64,000 nucleotides of DNA from DAOMFB01 sp963721385. Lineage in GTDB: Bacteria > Acidobacteriota > Thermoanaerobaculia > UBA5066. Shown piece after piece: positions 10,938-19,189 of the stretch. Positions within the stretch are counted from its first letter, which is position 1. Each line of letters begins with the position of its first letter. The translations under genes and the position numbers were made by a program. The notes beneath the pieces were generated by a model, which saw only the letters and a program-made list of their open reading frames with translations, ran no database searches and was not told the origin of the DNA. The DNA is taken from positions 992,001 to 1,056,000 of the forward strand of contig CAVRJB010000019.1 in assembly GCA_963721385.1 (NCBI GenBank), read 5' to 3'.

Positions 10938-11806
10938 TCGACCGGGACGGCCTCGAGGAGGCGGAAGAGCCCGCGGGCGGATCCCTGGGCGCGCCGAAGG
11001 GTGCGGGCGGCGTCGAGGCGCAGGACGGGGAGGATCGTCCGCGCCGCTCTGCGGAGCGCGACCGATCGTCTGCTGGAGACGCGCTCGACGATGGCAATCA
11101 GCTCGATCCGGTCGTGTGCGTCGCCGGCCGCGTCCTGGAAGCGCTGGAAGGCGGGGAGCAGCTCGGGGACCCCGGGAATCAGGTGCCGGACGAACTCGAG
11201 GCTGTAGCGGAGGTCCTTCGCGGCGATCCGTGCCGCGTGAAGAGAAATCTCGTCGGGAAGGCCGGAAAAAATGATCCGGCGCTTCTTCTTCCGGAGGCGC
11301 GCACGGACGAGCTTCGCGAGCGAGGCGTCGGCGGCGGTCACGGGCGCGAAGAAGAAGGGCCGAGCGAGCCGGGCCAACTCGGCGTCGCGAAGGGAAAAGG
11401 CCCGCCGAAGGGCGGCGAGGCCGCGGTCCCCGGAGCGCCTCCGGGGCCGCCGGGCCTTCTCGTGCGGCACGATCAGCGCCGCGAGCGTCTCGGCCGGCTT
11501 CCGCCGCCGGGGATCCCGCCGGAAGCGGGTACCGAGGATCCCGGCCGCGACCTCCAGCGTCCGTGACGGCGACAGGGAGCGCCGGAGGTTCCGCGCAGCG
11601 ACGCGGAGCGGCTCGCCCGAGCTCTCGTCCGGAAAGCCGCGCGTCAGCTTCGCGACCGCCGCGGTGCGCCGGAGCGCGACGCGGAGGTCGTGAAGGACCC
11701 GCGGGTCGTCGAGGCGGTCGGCCCGCGCGAGCACCTGCTCGACCACGGTCCGCTGGGCGCTCACCGTGGCGGCGAGGTGGGGCAGGAGGGACGGAACACG
11801 CGCCAT
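10928..11806 (-). CDS. CHAD domain protein
   Basis: The 292-residue protein is an all-helical CHAD domain. It carries conserved histidines and basic clusters typical of the family: VLHDLRVALRRTAAVAKL near residue 40, then RNLRRSLSPSR and HAARIAAKDLRYSLEFV near residue 205. CHAD domains bind polyphosphate and associate with polyphosphate granules or CYTH-type triphosphatases. No CYTH or polyphosphate kinase gene is nearby, so its partner is unknown. The gene is followed by a 10-base overlap with the CBM9-like gene, which suggests co-translation. Confidence 0.85.
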   Translation of the reverse strand: MARVPSLLPHLAATVSAQRTVVEQVLARADRLDDPRVLHDLRVALRRTAAVAKLTRGFPDESSGEPLRVAARNLRRSLSPSRTLEVAAGILGTRFRRDPRRRKPAETLAALIVPHEKARRPRRRSGDRGLAALRRAFSLRDAELARLARPFFFAPVTAADASLAKLVRARLRKKKRRIIFSGLPDEISLHAARIAAKDLRYSLEFVRHLIPGVPELLPAFQRFQDAAGDAHDRIELIAIVERVSSRRSVALRRAARTILPVLRLDAARTLRRAQGSARGLFRLLEAVPVEWA

Positions 11807-11833
11807 GGCGGCGCGTATCCTACGCGCCCGGTG

Positions 11834-13189
11834 TCAAAGCGGTCTGACGCCGGAATCCTCGTCGTCGCGGCCCGCCCAGAGCCCGAGCTCGTCCGCGCTC
11901 GCGTCGAACTCGAAGAGCTCGGCGTTCCGCCCCCAGTTGACGACGGTCTCGAAGAGCGCCGGGATGTCGTCGGCCGGGAGGTGTGTCGCGAGCATGTCGC
12001 GCACGTCCTCGCCGCGGCGGGGCGTGTCGGGCGTCTCGGCGAGGAACTTCACGACGACGCAGAACGTCCCGAGCGAAAGGAGCTGGCGCTTCAGGAGCGG
12101 CCGCCGCCCGCGGGGGTCGGTCGTGACGTACCGGCGTCCGAGGTCGGTCAGGAGGACGCGCTGTTTCGGCGTGTCGACGAAGTCGAGGAGCTCGGCGCCC
12201 TTGACGACGGCGATCGTCCTGCCGAAGTCGTACTCGGTGATCCGGTCGAGGGCGAAGAGCTCCATCTCCCCGCCGTTGTCGAGGAGGATGTCGAGGAGCC
12301 CTTCCATCTCGCCGACCCAGACGTGCGGCAGAGGAACGACAGGCGCCGCCGCTCGGCGTCCCGCGGGAGCGGGCCGGGCCGGGACCGCCTCCTCCTCGGG
12401 AAGGTGGACGCCCGCGACGGCGTCGTGGACCTTCTCCACCATCCGGAGGAAGGCGGGATCGCGCAGCGCGCGGGGCTGGGGAAGCGTGTTGACGATCTCG
12501 CGCCGGACGGTGCCGGGGTTAGCGCCCATGACGACGATCCGGTCGCCGAGGAGTACCGCCTCCTCGATGAGGTGCGTGATGAGAAGGACCGAGGAGAGGC
12601 TCGTGCCGGGGTCCTCGAAGAGGCGCGCCACCTCGGACCGGAGGAGCTCGGCCGTCAGGATGTCGAGGGCCGAGAAGGGCTCGTCCATGCAGAGAAGCTC
12701 GGGCCGGCCGACGAGGGCCCGGGCGATGCCGACCCGCTGCTTCATCCCGCCGGAAAGCTCCTTGGGGTACGCGCGGACGGCGCCCGAGAGACCGACGGAA
12801 GAGATGACGTCCCGGACGCGGTCCGTGACCTCGTTCTCGGACAGGGACCGTCCGTGCAGGCCGAGGCGGACGTTCTCCTCCACCGTCAGCCAGGGAAAGA
12901 GGGCGAAGTTCTGGAAGACGACGGCGGCGCCGGGGTGGATCCCCTCGAGCGGCCGGCCGTGCTGCTCGACCGTCCCGCTCGAAGGGGGGATCAGGCCGAT
13001 CAGGACCCGGAGGAGCGTCGACTTTCCACAGCCGGAGGGGCCGAGGACGGCGATCACCTCGTCCGGACGGACCTCGAAGTCGACCCCTTTCAGGATGACC
13101 CGCTCGCGCCCGTCCTCGTCCCGGAACGACTTCGAGACGCCGGAGGCGCGCGCGATGGGGGTCGAGGAGGGAGCCGGGACGGCGCTCAT
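11834..13189 (-). CDS. ABC transporter ATP-binding protein (nitrate/sulfonate/taurine class) with AAA-associated C-terminal domain
   Basis: The 451-residue ATPase of an importer starts at ATG 13189, overlapping the permease TGA by 4 bases. The nucleotide-binding domain has Walker A GPSGCGKST (about residue 51), Q-loop FQNFALFPWL, signature LSGGMKQRVGIARAL and Walker B LLCMDEPFSALD, with switch His in LLITHLIEE. From about residue 300 a second domain follows (VWVGEMEGLLDILLDNGGEM to the C-terminus), the AAA-associated domain found in NrtD/SsuB-like subunits of deltaproteobacteria and acidobacteria. The substrate is unknown and no substrate-binding protein gene is adjacent. It forms an operon with the frame-broken permease upstream. 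Confidence 0.9.
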   Translation of the reverse strand: MSAVPAPSSTPIARASGVSKSFRDEDGRERVILKGVDFEVRPDEVIAVLGPSGCGKSTLLRVLIGLIPPSSGTVEQHGRPLEGIHPGAAVVFQNFALFPWLTVEENVRLGLHGRSLSENEVTDRVRDVISSVGLSGAVRAYPKELSGGMKQRVGIARALVGRPELLCMDEPFSALDILTAELLRSEVARLFEDPGTSLSSVLLITHLIEEAVLLGDRIVVMGANPGTVRREIVNTLPQPRALRDPAFLRMVEKVHDAVAGVHLPEEEAVPARPAPAGRRAAAPVVPLPHVWVGEMEGLLDILLDNGGEMELFALDRITEYDFGRTIAVVKGAELLDFVDTPKQRVLLTDLGRRYVTTDPRGRRPLLKRQLLSLGTFCVVVKFLAETPDTPRRGEDVRDMLATHLPADDIPALFETVVNWGRNAELFEFDASADELGLWAGRDDEDSGVRPL

Positions 13190-14062
13190 CGGTTGAGACT
13201 GTACTTCGTTTCGGCCAGCTTCCAGAGCCGCCGCCAGAAGAAGCGGTTCAGGAAGACGAGGGCCAGCGACATGGTCAGGACCCCGGCCGCCAGCATCGGG
13301 AAGTTCGCCTCGCGCGTCGCTTTCGTGATGAGGGAGCCGAGGCCGAACGTCTCCAGCGTGCTGCCGCGGTACATCATCGTCTCGGCGACGATCGAGGCGT
13401 TCCACGCCCCTCCCGCGGCCGTGACGAGGCCCGTGACGAGGAACGGAAAGATGCCCGGCAAGAAAGAGGGCGCGCCACCGGGCGAGCCCGGAGACCCCGT
13501 AGACGGCCGACACCTCGTCGAGGTCGTGCGGGATGGCGCTCGTGCCGGCGAGGACGTTGAAGAGGACGTACCACTGGGCGCCGAGGAGCATCAGAACCGC
13601 CGCGATCGCCGCGAACGGGAGCCGGAGCGCGAGAAGGACGCCCGTCACGAGCGGGAAGATCATCGGGGCCGGAAACGACGCGACGATCTGGACGACGGGC
13701 TGGAGGCGGCGCGCCAGCGCCGGGCGAGCGGCCGACGAGGATTCCGACCGGGACGGTCCAGGCAACGGAAAGGAGGAGAGCCGCCGCCGTGCGGAGCCCG
13801 GTGGCGCCGAGCCCCGCCCCCAGCGTCAGCCACTCGGCGCCCTGGACCCGTGCGAGAAGCCGGACGAGCGCGGCGCCGCCGGCGATGGCGCCGACGCCGC
13901 CGACGATGGCGATCCCCCACGACAGGGTGACCCGCAAGGCGCCCGACGGCTCCGCGGCGGTCGGCGGCGGCGTCGCCGCTGCCACCGCCCGGCGGGCGCG
14001 CCGCCGCTCCCGCGCGGCCCGCAGCGTGCGGCCGAGCCGCCTGAGGAGAACCGAGCGGCGGA
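13186..14062 (-). pseudogene. ABC transporter permease, second membrane domain (interrupted by frame breaks)
   Basis: This is the continuation of the permease that begins at 14914. Coding sense passes through three frames. After SWILD the text resumes one frame over as RLIRRSVLLRRLGRTLR and ALRVTLSWGIAIVGG down to TVPVGILVGRSP. It then shifts near 13725 to LQPVVQIVASFPAPMIFPL and VLFNVLAGTSAIPHDLDEVS, and near 13460 to PGIFPFLVTGLVTAAGGAWN, ending KLAETKYSLNR at 13186. The EAA-like loop and helices of a NrtB/SsuC-type permease are all present. Three breaks in one gene, with residues otherwise conserved, look like single-base consensus errors near 14063, 13725 and 13460. True inactivation is the alternative. 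Confidence 0.75.
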
Positions 14063-14914
14063 TCAGTCGAGGATCCACGACGTCGGCGCGTCGGCGCCGG
14101 AGACGTCTTCGAGGCGGAAACGCTGCGACCAGACGACGAGCGGCCGCCAGAGGAGCTGGTCGACGGCGACGATCATCATCGTCATTGCCACGAGTGCCCA
14201 CGCGATCGCGCGACCGTCGTTCTTCTCGATGGCGACGGCCATGTAGGAGCCGATGCCGGGGAGGCGGAAGTCGCGGTCGCCGAGCGTGAACGCCTCGGTC
14301 ACGGTCAGGAAAAACCAGCCGCCCGCCATCGAGAGCATGGAGTTCCAGACGAGGCCGATGACCGACGTCGAGAGCTCCACGGTCCGGAAGCGCCGCCACC
14401 AGCCGAACCGGTGGATCCGCGCCACCTCGTTCAGCTCGACGGGGACCGCGCGGACCGATCCGTAATAGGAAAAAGCCATGTTCCAGACCTGCCCCGTGAA
14501 GATCATCAGGATGCAGGCCAGCTCGAGGCCGACGTTCGTCCTCGGGAAGAGGGCCACCATCCCGAGCACGAGGCCCGGGAGGAAGCCGAGGACGGGGATC
14601 CCCTGCCCGATGTCGAGGAGCGGGATCAAGACCCTTTCGGCGCGGCGGGAGTGCGCCGCCGTCGACCCGACGACGAGCGTGAAGAGGAGCGACAGGGCGT
14701 ACGCCGCGAAGCCGCGCGAGAGCGACAGCAGCGTGTAGCCCGGAAGGGCGGAGGGGGAGAGGTCGATCTCGACGGCCGCCCTCATCGGCGCCTCCCAGCG
14801 CTGGGCGAGCGCGACGAGACCCGCGAGGAGGGCGCCGACCGCGAGAAGGAGGAGAGCGTCGATGCCGAGGCGCGACAGCCGCCCGGCGCGCCGGCGCGCT
14901 CGACGCGTCGTCAG
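14063..14914 (-). CDS. ABC transporter permease, first membrane domain
   Basis: This frame encodes about 283 residues with six helices. N-terminal residues GIDALLLLAVGALLAGLVA precede the first ATG (14785), so translation must start further upstream. The only candidate in frame is CTG 14914-14912, which overlaps the TGA of the upstream GGDEF-EAL gene as CTGA, with CGGAGA about ten bases before it. Signature sequences include IPLLDIGQGIPVLGFLPGLV, the EAA-like loop LNEVARIHRFGWWRRFRTVE and SMAGGWFFLTVTEAF. In related proteins this domain is fused in one chain to a second permease domain. Here the fusion is broken by a stop at 14063, where a missing C in GACTGATC would restore the frame. Confidence 0.8.
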   Translation of the reverse strand: MTTRRARRRAGRLSRLGIDALLLLAVGALLAGLVALAQRWEAPMRAAVEIDLSPSALPGYTLLSLSRGFAAYALSLLFTLVVGSTAAHSRRAERVLIPLLDIGQGIPVLGFLPGLVLGMVALFPRTNVGLELACILMIFTGQVWNMAFSYYGSVRAVPVELNEVARIHRFGWWRRFRTVELSTSVIGLVWNSMLSMAGGWFFLTVTEAFTLGDRDFRLPGIGSYMAVAIEKNDGRAIAWALVAMTMMIVAVDQLLWRPLVVWSQRFRLEDVSGADAPTSWILD

Positions 14915-16689
14915 GCGCGCGATCTCCGCGTCGTGTCGTCGGGGTTCGCGAGGGGGAGGTCGGGCGAGGGGTAACCGATGTAGTACCCCTGCACGCGGTC
15001 GACGCCGAGCGTGGAGACGATGTCCAGGATCTCCCGGGACTCGACGCCCTCCGCCACGGTCTTCACGCCGAGGCCCCGGCAGATCTCGGTGATGCCGCGG
15101 ACGAAGACGCGGTTCTCCGACTGCCGGGCGAGGTTCTGGACGTAGGAGATGTCGAGCTTCAGAGACGAGACGGGCAGCTCCCGGAGGTAGCGGAACGACG
15201 AGAAGCCGACCCCGAAGTCGTCGAGCGCGAAGCGGAAGCCCTCGGCCGTCAGCGCGCGGGTGAAGTTCTGGACGCGGGCGAGGTCGCGCAGGACCGCCGT
15301 CTCGGTGATCTCGAACGTCACGCGCTCGGGACGGATCCCCTTCGCGCGCGCGAGCCGCGAGATGTCGGCCACGAGCGAATCGTCCTCGAAGTCGAGGCCC
15401 GACAGGTTGATCGCCATCTCGAGGTTCGGCACGGTTCTCTGGCGCTCCGCGGAGAGCCGCTCGAAGGCCGCCGCGATGACGATCCGGTCGATCTGCGTGA
15501 TGAAGCCGAAGCGTTCGGCCGCGTCGAGGAAGTTGTCCGGCGTCGTCAGGTGCCCCGTCGGCTCGCGGAGCCGGGCCAGCGTCTCGACGGCGACGACCCG
15601 CCCGGTCCCGACCTCGGCGACGGGCTGGAAGACCGGGACGAAGCTCCCCTCGACGAGGGCCGTCCGGATTCGGTTCACCTGCTCGCGCATGTGCTGGATC
15701 CGGTGGCGCTCCTTGTCGTCCGGGTCGTGCATCAGCGCACGGGCGCCGCCGCGGCGCTTCGCCTGGTGCATGGCGAGGTCGGCCGCGCGGACGAGGTCCG
15801 CCGCACCGCCGGCGTGGTCGGGGTAGACGGAGACGCCCGCGCTCGCCGTGAGCGAGAGCGGGCTCCCTTCCCAGACGGGCGCCATCTTCCCGATCAGCGT
15901 GACGATCTCCTCGGCGCGCGCCACGGCGTCGCCGGCCTGCGTTTCGGGGAGGAGGAGGAGGATCTCGTCGCCGCCGACCCGCCCCGCGAGCTCCGGCTGC
16001 GCGAGGCTGTCGCGAAGCGCAAGGCCGAGGGCGCGCAGGTAGTGGTCGCCAGCCGCAAGGCCGTGCGTATCGTTCAGCGACTTGAACCGGTCGAGCCCGA
16101 CGCAGAGGAGGGCGAGGGGCTGCCCCTTCCGGTCCGCCTCCGCGATCTCGCGGTCGAGGACGAAACGGAAGTTGTCGCGGTTCAGGAAGCCGGTCAGGCC
16201 GTCGCGGCTCATGTGGTCCGCGAGGTCGTTGTAAAGGGACTTGAGCTTCTCGAACTCGGCCGTCTTTTCCGTCACCTCGCGTGCGACGGCGACGAAACGC
16301 CCTTTGCCCGCCTCGGGGCAGGGGCGGACGGTCACCCAGAACATCCGGCCGGGGAGCACGCCTTCGCCCGGGACAACGATCTCGATGTTGCGCATCCCCT
16401 CCGGCCGGCCCGCGGCCTCGAGGAGCCGCGAGAGACCCACCGGGTCCGTCCAGAACGGGAGGACGCGCTCGATCGCCCCGCCTCCGTCCGAGGGACTCGG
16501 CGTCCCCTCCGCGATCGCCGCGTCGTTCAGCGAGAGGATCCGGCCGTCCTCGTCGATGAGCGCGGTCGGGTCGGGCGAGCTGAGGAACAGGGACGGGATC
16601 GACTTCTTCGGCAGGATGCCGGACGCCGGGCGACGCCCTTCCTTGCCGGGGGCCGGCATCAGGCCAGAAGTCGAGCGTTTCGTCGTCAT
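14911..16689 (-). CDS. PAS-GGDEF-EAL cyclic di-GMP signalling protein
   Basis: The 592-residue cytoplasmic protein has no membrane helix. A PAS-like sensor lies at about residues 35-150 (SSPDPTALIDEDGRILSLND). A diguanylate cyclase domain at about 170-325 has RVGGDEILLLLPE, an intact GGDE core. A phosphodiesterase domain at about 340-580 has ETLARLR in place of EALxRL, keeping the metal-binding Glu, plus NLSGLDFED, DDFGVGFSSF and a terminal EGVE motif. Both domains look catalytically competent, so the net effect on c-di-GMP is not predictable. The inhibitory RxxD site is not evident. The gene is coupled to the ABC permease downstream. Confidence 0.93.
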   Translation of the reverse strand: MTTKRSTSGLMPAPGKEGRRPASGILPKKSIPSLFLSSPDPTALIDEDGRILSLNDAAIAEGTPSPSDGGGAIERVLPFWTDPVGLSRLLEAAGRPEGMRNIEIVVPGEGVLPGRMFWVTVRPCPEAGKGRFVAVAREVTEKTAEFEKLKSLYNDLADHMSRDGLTGFLNRDNFRFVLDREIAEADRKGQPLALLCVGLDRFKSLNDTHGLAAGDHYLRALGLALRDSLAQPELAGRVGGDEILLLLPETQAGDAVARAEEIVTLIGKMAPVWEGSPLSLTASAGVSVYPDHAGGAADLVRAADLAMHQAKRRGGARALMHDPDDKERHRIQHMREQVNRIRTALVEGSFVPVFQPVAEVGTGRVVAVETLARLREPTGHLTTPDNFLDAAERFGFITQIDRIVIAAAFERLSAERQRTVPNLEMAINLSGLDFEDDSLVADISRLARAKGIRPERVTFEITETAVLRDLARVQNFTRALTAEGFRFALDDFGVGFSSFRYLRELPVSSLKLDISYVQNLARQSENRVFVRGITEICRGLGVKTVAEGVESREILDIVSTLGVDRVQGYYIGYPSPDLPLANPDDTTRRSRA

Positions 16690-16721
16690 CTGTTCACGCG
16701 GACTTGCGATGGTCCGAACAG
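16690..16721. promoter_or_regulatory. imperfect inverted repeat CTGTTC/GAACAG upstream of the GGDEF-EAL gene
   Basis: CTGTTC (16690-16695) and GGAC (16700-16703) pair with GTCC (16712-16715) and GAACAG (16716-16721) across a short loop, immediately before the GGDEF-EAL start codon at 16689. The arms are not symmetric: four unpaired bases lie on one side. It could be an operator, a weak terminator for the upstream GNAT gene, or chance. Confidence 0.2.
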
Positions 16722-16725
16722 CGCA

Positions 16726-17256
16726 TTATCGCGGAGGCGGGCCTCCGGCGCCACGCCGGCCGGTGGGTGCCGCTCCGGACCCGAGGGCGGAGAGCGGGTT
16801 TCCCTCGAGCCGGTAGACCTGCCATTCCTCCATGGGGACGGCGCCCAGCTTCCGGTAGAAGCCGATCGCGGGCTCGTTCCATTTCAGGACCGACCATTCC
16901 ATCCGGCCGCAGCCCCGCGCGACGGCGATCTCCGCCAGCTTCACGAGGAGCGCCCTTCCGACGCCGCGCGCCCGGAACCCGGGCTTCACGTAGAGGTCCT
17001 CGAGGTAGAGCCCGGGGCGCGTCAGCCAGGTCGAGTAGTTGTGGAAGAAGAGGGCGAAGCCGCAGGTGACGCCACCGGCGTCCGCCATCACCGCCTCGCA
17101 GAAGCGCCTCGGGCCGAAGAGGTGCTCGCGGAGGAGCGCCGGGTCGGCGTGGCAGTCCTGCGGCTGCCGCTCGTACTCGGCCAGCTCACGGATCAGGCCG
17201 GCGATCGCGGAAACGTCTTCGGGCCGGGCCTCGCGGAGGATGAAGGACGGATTCAC
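16726..17256 (-). CDS. GNAT family N-acetyltransferase (SSAT-like)
   Basis: The 176-residue protein transfers an acetyl group from acetyl-CoA to an amine. The GNAT fold is clear: FILREARPEDVSAIAGLI at the N-terminus, GLYLEDLYVKPGFRARGVG with the R/Q-x-x-G-x-G/A pyrophosphate loop (RARGVGRAL) near residue 100, and MEWSVLKWNEPAIGFYRKLG near residue 130. The W-x-N-x-x-A-x-x-F-Y-x-x-x-G pattern and the EDLYV strand resemble diamine/spermidine acetyltransferase-like proteins. That makes a polyamine or small amine a plausible substrate, but this is unproven. Confidence 0.85.
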   Translation of the reverse strand: MNPSFILREARPEDVSAIAGLIRELAEYERQPQDCHADPALLREHLFGPRRFCEAVMADAGGVTCGFALFFHNYSTWLTRPGLYLEDLYVKPGFRARGVGRALLVKLAEIAVARGCGRMEWSVLKWNEPAIGFYRKLGAVPMEEWQVYRLEGNPLSALGSGAAPTGRRGAGGPPPR

Positions 17257-17329
17257 GCGGAAGCCTCCTGAGACCGGATCTTAAGGGGCGCGGACGGCGA
17301 ACAGGGGAGGTGGATGCTAAAACGGTCCC

Positions 17330-17953
17330 GTGGCGCGCCCCCGATTCCGCACCGACGGCCTCCTGACGCGGCCGCTCATCCGCGCGCGGCTCGCTGCGGC
17401 GCTCGGCGTGGTCCCGCCCGGCGCGCGGGTCCTCGACGTCGGCTGCGGCCTGACCGATCTCGCCGCGCGCCTTCCGTCGTACGTCGGGTGCGACCGGTGG
17501 CCCGAGGTCCTCGAGGAGAACCGGCGCCGCCACCCGGGCGCGAGGTTTCTCGCCTGGGACGTTCTCGCGTCGGACGCGCCCGCCGATGTCTCCGCCGCGG
17601 GGCCGTTCGACGTCGTCCTGATGCTGGCGCTCCTCGAGCACCTGTCGGACCCGGCCGCCGCGCTCCGGCGAGCCGCGCCGCTCCTCGCCCCCGGCGGGCG
17701 GATCGTCGTCACGACGCCCCATCCGGTCGGACACGCCCCACTCGAGGCCGGCGCCGCGCTCGGGCTGCTCTCCAAGCACGCGGCCGAGGAGCACGACGCG
17801 CTCCTCGGCCGGGTGGAGCTCGCGGCCGCGGGGGAGGCGGCCGGGCTCGCCCTCACGTCGTACCGGCGGTTTCTCCTCGGGTTGAACCAGCTCGCCGTCT
17901 TCGCGCGGACGCCGGCGGCGCTTCGCTCGACGTTACAATCCGCGGCAACGTGA
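17330..17953 (+). CDS. class I SAM-dependent methyltransferase
   Basis: The 207-residue protein has motif I ARVLDVGCGLTDLAARL (about residues 33-49), an acidic residue after the second strand (YVGCDRW), and motif IV/post motifs FDVVLMLALLEHLSDPAAAL (about residues 92-111) and LLAPGGRIVVTTP. This is the Methyltransf_11 arrangement. The substrate is unknown. The start is GTG 17330. The TGA stop overlaps the GTG of the FHA-RDD gene by 4 bases, so the two are co-translated. Confidence 0.85.
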   Translation: MARPRFRTDGLLTRPLIRARLAAALGVVPPGARVLDVGCGLTDLAARLPSYVGCDRWPEVLEENRRRHPGARFLAWDVLASDAPADVSAAGPFDVVLMLALLEHLSDPAAALRRAAPLLAPGGRIVVTTPHPVGHAPLEAGAALGLLSKHAAEEHDALLGRVELAAAGEAAGLALTSYRRFLLGLNQLAVFARTPAALRSTLQSAAT

Positions 17954-19185
17954 CTGTCGAAACGTGGCGCTACATCCTGACGGTCGAAGGCCGTGAGATC
18001 GATCTTTCGGACGGTGAGGTCACCCTCGGCCGGAGCCGGACGGCGACGGTCCGGCTCGAGCACGAATCGGTCTCCCGCTCGCACGCGCTCCTGACGCTTC
18101 ATCGCGGCGAGGTGACGATCCGCGACCTGAACTCCTCGAACGGCACCTGGCTCTCGGGGAAGCGCCTCTCCAACGAGACGCGCCTCGCGCACGGGAGACG
18201 CGTCCAGCTGGGCGCGGCGGTCCTCGAGCTGAAGATCATCCCACCGAACGTCCCGTCCGAACGGACGGCTCTGATGGACGCCTCGGACCTGCCCGGGGGC
18301 GCTGCCGCTCCGGCGCCGGAGCCGGCCCCGGCGCCGCCTCCGATCGCCCCCGCGGCGATCACGTACGAGAGCCACGCGATCCTCCCCGACCACGCCGAGC
18401 CGGAGACGCGGAGCGGCCTTCCGGAAAAGCCGATGACGGCGTCGGGCCTCTTCGGCAGCGTCGATCGCCAGGCGCTGGCTGCCCAGGCGGAGCCGCTCCT
18501 GGTCATTGACGAGGAGCTGCCGGCGCAGGGAGCGCCGGCAGCGCCGCCGCCCCCCGCCCCGCCGCCGCCTCCCGCCGAGGCGGTGACGCTGCCCCCGCCT
18601 TCGCCCCTCGGGCCGAGCATCGGCGACGTCCCACTCCCGCTCGGGGGCGAGCCTCCGCCTCCCGCGGGGCGCGTCAGCGACCTCGCCGGGATGATCGACC
18701 GCCGGGCGCCCGGCGCGAGCCGGTCGAACGCGGCGCCACTTGCAGGCCTGGGCGAGCGGTTCCTGGCGGTCCTCGTCGACTTCGCCATCGTCTCGGTTCT
18801 GAACGTCGTCCTGATGTCCCCGGTCTTCCTGATCCTCTACTTCCGCCCGGAGCTTTCGGCGCCGCAGCCGGGCCCCGATCCAGTTCTGGCGGGAATCGCG
18901 CTCCTCTCGGCCGTTCTTCTCGCCGCCGCCGACCTGCTCTACTTCGCCGGCCTCTGGGCCCTTCGCGGGCGGACGCCGGGACAGTCGCTCCTGAAAATGG
19001 CCGTCGTCCGGCGCGGCGTTCCTCCCGGCGAGGGGATCGGCTGGAGCGCGGGAATTCTCCGCTTCGTCTTCTTCGTCCTCGGGGCCGTCCCGCTCTACGC
19101 CGGCTGGTGGATCGCCTTTTTCTCCGACGACCGGCTCGCGTGGCACGACCGGATGGCCGGCACCCGCGTCGTCCGGACTTTCTGA
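17950..19185 (+). CDS. FHA-RDD fusion membrane protein
   Basis: The 411-residue protein begins with a forkhead-associated domain (about residues 5-100) that binds phosphothreonine. It has GRSRTATVRLEHESVSRSH and DLNSSNGTWLSGKRL, including the conserved G-R, S-x-x-H and N-G-T residues. A long Pro/Ala-rich linker follows (about residues 105-250). The C-terminus is an RDD domain with three to four helices (LGERFLAVLVDFAIVSVLNV, RGRTPGQSLLKMAVV, DRLAWHDRMAGTRVV). RDD proteins are membrane proteins of uncertain transport role. The FHA domain suggests recruitment of a phosphorylated partner, and two Ser/Thr kinases are encoded in this window. TACAAT at 17934-17939, ten bases before the GTG start, may be a promoter -10. 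Confidence 0.85.
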   Translation: MTVETWRYILTVEGREIDLSDGEVTLGRSRTATVRLEHESVSRSHALLTLHRGEVTIRDLNSSNGTWLSGKRLSNETRLAHGRRVQLGAAVLELKIIPPNVPSERTALMDASDLPGGAAAPAPEPAPAPPPIAPAAITYESHAILPDHAEPETRSGLPEKPMTASGLFGSVDRQALAAQAEPLLVIDEELPAQGAPAAPPPPAPPPPPAEAVTLPPPSPLGPSIGDVPLPLGGEPPPPAGRVSDLAGMIDRRAPGASRSNAAPLAGLGERFLAVLVDFAIVSVLNVVLMSPVFLILYFRPELSAPQPGPDPVLAGIALLSAVLLAAADLLYFAGLWALRGRTPGQSLLKMAVVRRGVPPGEGIGWSAGILRFVFFVLGAVPLYAGWWIAFFSDDRLAWHDRMAGTRVVRTF

Positions 19186-19189
19186 CGGC

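Noticed and set aside
11690..13930. Plus-strand open frame of 746 codons opposite the ABC transporter genes
   Set aside because: The composition is typical of an antisense shadow. The minus strand encodes Walker motifs and permease helices.
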